A DNA stretch of 8,767 bases from Afipia sp. (GTDB taxonomy: Bacteria; Pseudomonadota; Alphaproteobacteria; Rhizobiales; Xanthobacteraceae): assembly GCA_020056155.1 (NCBI GenBank), contig JAGVII010000856.1, forward strand, positions 1 through 8,767, in the 5' to 3' direction. Both the position numbers and the translations under genes were made by a program. The notes beneath the pieces are model-generated. The model saw nothing but the letters and a program-made list of their open reading frames with translations. It searched no databases and was not told the origin of the DNA. How positions within the stretch are numbered: the stretch's first letter is position 1; each line of letters starts with the position of its first letter. Shown piece by piece: positions 7,052 to 8,767 of this stretch.

Positions 7052-8614
7052 ATGACCACCGCGAACAAGTCCGACAAGGACCGCGTCGTTATTTTCGACA
7101 CCACCTTGCGTGACGGCGAGCAGTGCCCCGGCGCCACCATGACCTTCGAGGAAAAGCTCGAAGTCGCCGAGATGCTCGACGACATGGGCGTCGATGTCAT
7201 CGAAGCCGGTTTCCCGATCACCTCCGAAGGCGATTTTCAGGCTGTGAGCGAGATTGCCCGCCGCTCGAAGAATGCGGTGATTGCCGGCCTGTCCCGTGCG
7301 CACCCCAAGGACATCGACCGCTGCGCCGAAGCGGTGAAGTTCGCCAAGCGCGGCCGCGTTCATACCGTTATCGCGACCTCGCCGCTGCACATGCGGGTGA
7401 AACTTAACATGACCCCCGAGCAGGTGATCGAAACCTCGATCGCCAATGTGACCCGCGCGCGTAACCAGATCGACGATGTCGAATGGTCGGCCGAGGACGG
7501 CACCCGAAGCGAAATGGACTTCCTGTGCCGTATCGTCGAGGCCGTCATCAAGGCCGGCGCGACCACGGTCAACATCCCCGATACGGTCGGTTACACCGTG
7601 CCGGAGGAGTATACCCACTTCATGCGCACGCTGATCGAGCGCGTGCCGAACTCCGACAAGGCGGTGTTCTCGGTCCATTGCCATAACGATCTCGGCATGG
7701 CGGTTGCGAATTCGCTGGCCGGTCTGGCGGGCGGCGCCCGGCAGATCGAATGCACCATCAACGGCATCGGCGAGCGTGCGGGTAACGCCGCGCTCGAGGA
7801 AGTCGTGATGGCGATCAATGTGCGCAACGACAAGTTTCCGTACTGGAACAAGATCGACACCACGATGCTGACGCGCGCGTCGAAGCTGGTCTCGGCGGCA
7901 ACGTCGTTCCCGGTCCAGTACAACAAGGCCATCGTCGGCCGGAATGCCTTCGCGCACGAAAGCGGCATTCATCAGGACGGCGTTCTCAAGGACGCGCAGA
8001 CCTACGAAATCATGCGGCCGGAATCGGTCGGCCTGAAGCAGTCGTCGCTGGTGCTCGGCAAGCATTCGGGCCGCCATGCCTTCGTCCACAAACTGGAGGA
8101 GATGGGCTACAAGCTCGCAGCCAACCAGCTGGAAGATGCGTTCGTGCGGATGAAGGCGCTCGCCGACCGCAAGAAGGACATCTACGACGAGGATATCGAG
8201 GCGCTGGTCGATCAGGAAATCGCCGCCTCCCACGATCGCATCAAACTCGCCTCGCTGACCGTCATCGCCGGCACCCATGGTCCGCAGCGCGCGACCATGA
8301 AGCTCGACATCGATGGCCAGATCAAGATCGAGGAAGCCGAGGGCAACGGTCCGGTGGATGCGGTGTTCAACTGCATCAAGGCGCTGGTCCCGCATGAGGC
8401 CAAGCTGGAGCTCTATCAGGTGCACGCCGTGACCGAGGGAACCGACGCCCAGGCTGAGGTTTCGGTGCGTCTCGCGCATGAGGGCCGCTCCATGACGTCG
8501 AAGGCGGCCGACCCCGATACGCTGGTCGCTTCGGCGAAGGCCTACCTCGGCGCGCTGAACAAGATTGTCATGAAGCGTCAGCGCGACACGGCGGTTGCCG
8601 CTGCGGGTCACTGA
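7052..8614 (+). CDS. leuA: 2-isopropylmalate synthase
   Basis: LeuA condenses acetyl-CoA with 2-oxoisovalerate to 2-isopropylmalate, the first committed step of leucine synthesis, in the cytoplasm. The 520 residues match the usual bacterial LeuA length. The N-terminal TIM-barrel domain opens with FDTTLRDGEQCPG (15-27), giving catalytic Arg20 and metal ligand Asp21. The metal-binding HCH motif (VHCHNDLGMA, His209 and His211) and the signature INGIGERAGNAALEEV (236-251) follow. The linker contains HESGIHQDG (302-310). The C-terminal part (about 395-510), including GNGPVDAVFNCIKAL (431-445), is the LeuA dimer/regulatory domain where leucine feedback inhibition acts in characterised enzymes. The ATG at 7052 has AAAGGA (7038-7043) eight bases upstream. 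All key residues are present. The gene is alone in its unit, closed by a terminator at 8647-8676. A leucine-rich leader peptide upstream suggests attenuation in addition to feedback control. Confidence 0.98.
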   Translation: MTTANKSDKDRVVIFDTTLRDGEQCPGATMTFEEKLEVAEMLDDMGVDVIEAGFPITSEGDFQAVSEIARRSKNAVIAGLSRAHPKDIDRCAEAVKFAKRGRVHTVIATSPLHMRVKLNMTPEQVIETSIANVTRARNQIDDVEWSAEDGTRSEMDFLCRIVEAVIKAGATTVNIPDTVGYTVPEEYTHFMRTLIERVPNSDKAVFSVHCHNDLGMAVANSLAGLAGGARQIECTINGIGERAGNAALEEVVMAINVRNDKFPYWNKIDTTMLTRASKLVSAATSFPVQYNKAIVGRNAFAHESGIHQDGVLKDAQTYEIMRPESVGLKQSSLVLGKHSGRHAFVHKLEEMGYKLAANQLEDAFVRMKALADRKKDIYDEDIEALVDQEIAASHDRIKLASLTVIAGTHGPQRATMKLDIDGQIKIEEAEGNGPVDAVFNCIKALVPHEAKLELYQVHAVTEGTDAQAEVSVRLAHEGRSMTSKAADPDTLVASAKAYLGALNKIVMKRQRDTAVAAAGH

Positions 8615-8646
8615 CCGCGCAGATTGCTCTGCAACTATCATGGAAG

Positions 8647-8676
8647 GCGGTGCATCTTAACGATGCGCCGCTTTTT
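8647..8676 (+). terminator. Intrinsic terminator of leuA
   Basis: GCGGTGCATC (8647-8656) pairs with GATGCGCCGC (8662-8671) over 10 bp with one G-U pair and a TTAAC loop, followed directly by TTTTT (8672-8676). It lies 32 bases after the leuA stop codon. Confidence 0.93.
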
Positions 8677-8724
8677 CGCGTTGCAGCAATTGATCAATCG
8701 CACCCTTCTAACGGGCAATAGTCT

Positions 8725-8754
8725 TGACCCGGTGCGTCTGAAATGATCGGGTCA
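8725..8754. repeat. Inverted repeat near the window end
   Basis: TGACCCG at 8725-8731 is the exact reverse complement of CGGGTCA at 8748-8754, with 16 bases between the arms. No T run follows, so it is not an evident terminator. It could be a binding site or hairpin belonging to a gene beyond the window. The rest of 8677-8767 shows no gene. Confidence 0.35.
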
Positions 8755-8767
8755 TCAGGGTTCAGAA

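Noticed and set aside
6873..7055. A 60-codon ORF ending at the leuA start codon
   Set aside because: It starts at a TTG with no good ribosome site and runs in a different frame from the leucine leader. The leader ORF at 6830 has an ATG, a Shine-Dalgarno and a functional pattern.
6677..8641. A 654-codon open frame on the minus strand opposite leuA
   Set aside because: It mirrors leuA through its whole length. The translation is rich in Arg, His, Asp and Gly with no domain, as expected of antisense frames in GC-rich genes. LeuA is unambiguous on the plus strand, and the frame also crosses the leuA leader and promoter region.

Overview
The window is a GC-rich chromosomal segment with ordinary housekeeping and envelope genes and no sign of mobile DNA. 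The protein sequences (IlvC, LeuA, a PPK2 kinase and an osmoprotectant transporter with fused permease and binding domains) and the strong G/C-ending codon bias suggest an alphaproteobacterium, most likely of the Bradyrhizobium/Rhodopseudomonas/Nitrobacter/Afipia group. That placement is inference from recognition, not from a search.

Layout. Bases 1-432 hold the 3' end of ilvC, closed by a strong intrinsic terminator. Bases 776-2509 (+) encode an inner-membrane sulfatase/alkaline-phosphatase-superfamily transferase of the LTA-synthase/OpgB/Ept type. It converges on a two-gene minus-strand operon at 4849-2466: an ABC ATPase followed by one polypeptide that fuses the permease to its own substrate-binding domain, a quaternary-amine/osmoprotectant importer. 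The two convergent genes overlap by 44 bp, and an intrinsic terminator for the sulfatase-like gene lies inside this overlap region. Divergent from the transporter is a PPK2-family polyphosphate:nucleotide phosphotransferase (4953-5921). Next come a small secreted four-cysteine protein of unknown function (6031-6645, GTG start) and its terminator, and then leuA (7052-8614) with its own terminator.

The most interesting item is in the 331-base stretch between the terminator after the secreted-protein gene and leuA. A well-formed 40-codon ORF (6830-6952), with its own Shine-Dalgarno sequence, ends in a leucine cluster (LLGGLLLLICP) that is mostly CTT, a codon almost absent from leuA itself. It is followed by a set of mutually exclusive RNA pairings that reach the leuA ribosome-binding site. 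I read this as a leucine-sensing leader-peptide attenuator of leuA. Such attenuation is known in principle, but I cannot tell whether this instance has been described.

How the genes work together. ilvC and leuA bracket the window and belong to branched-chain amino acid synthesis. Between them sit functions that would fit osmotic and stress adaptation (osmoprotectant uptake, polyphosphate metabolism, envelope decoration), but each is in its own transcription unit and a functional link is only inferred.
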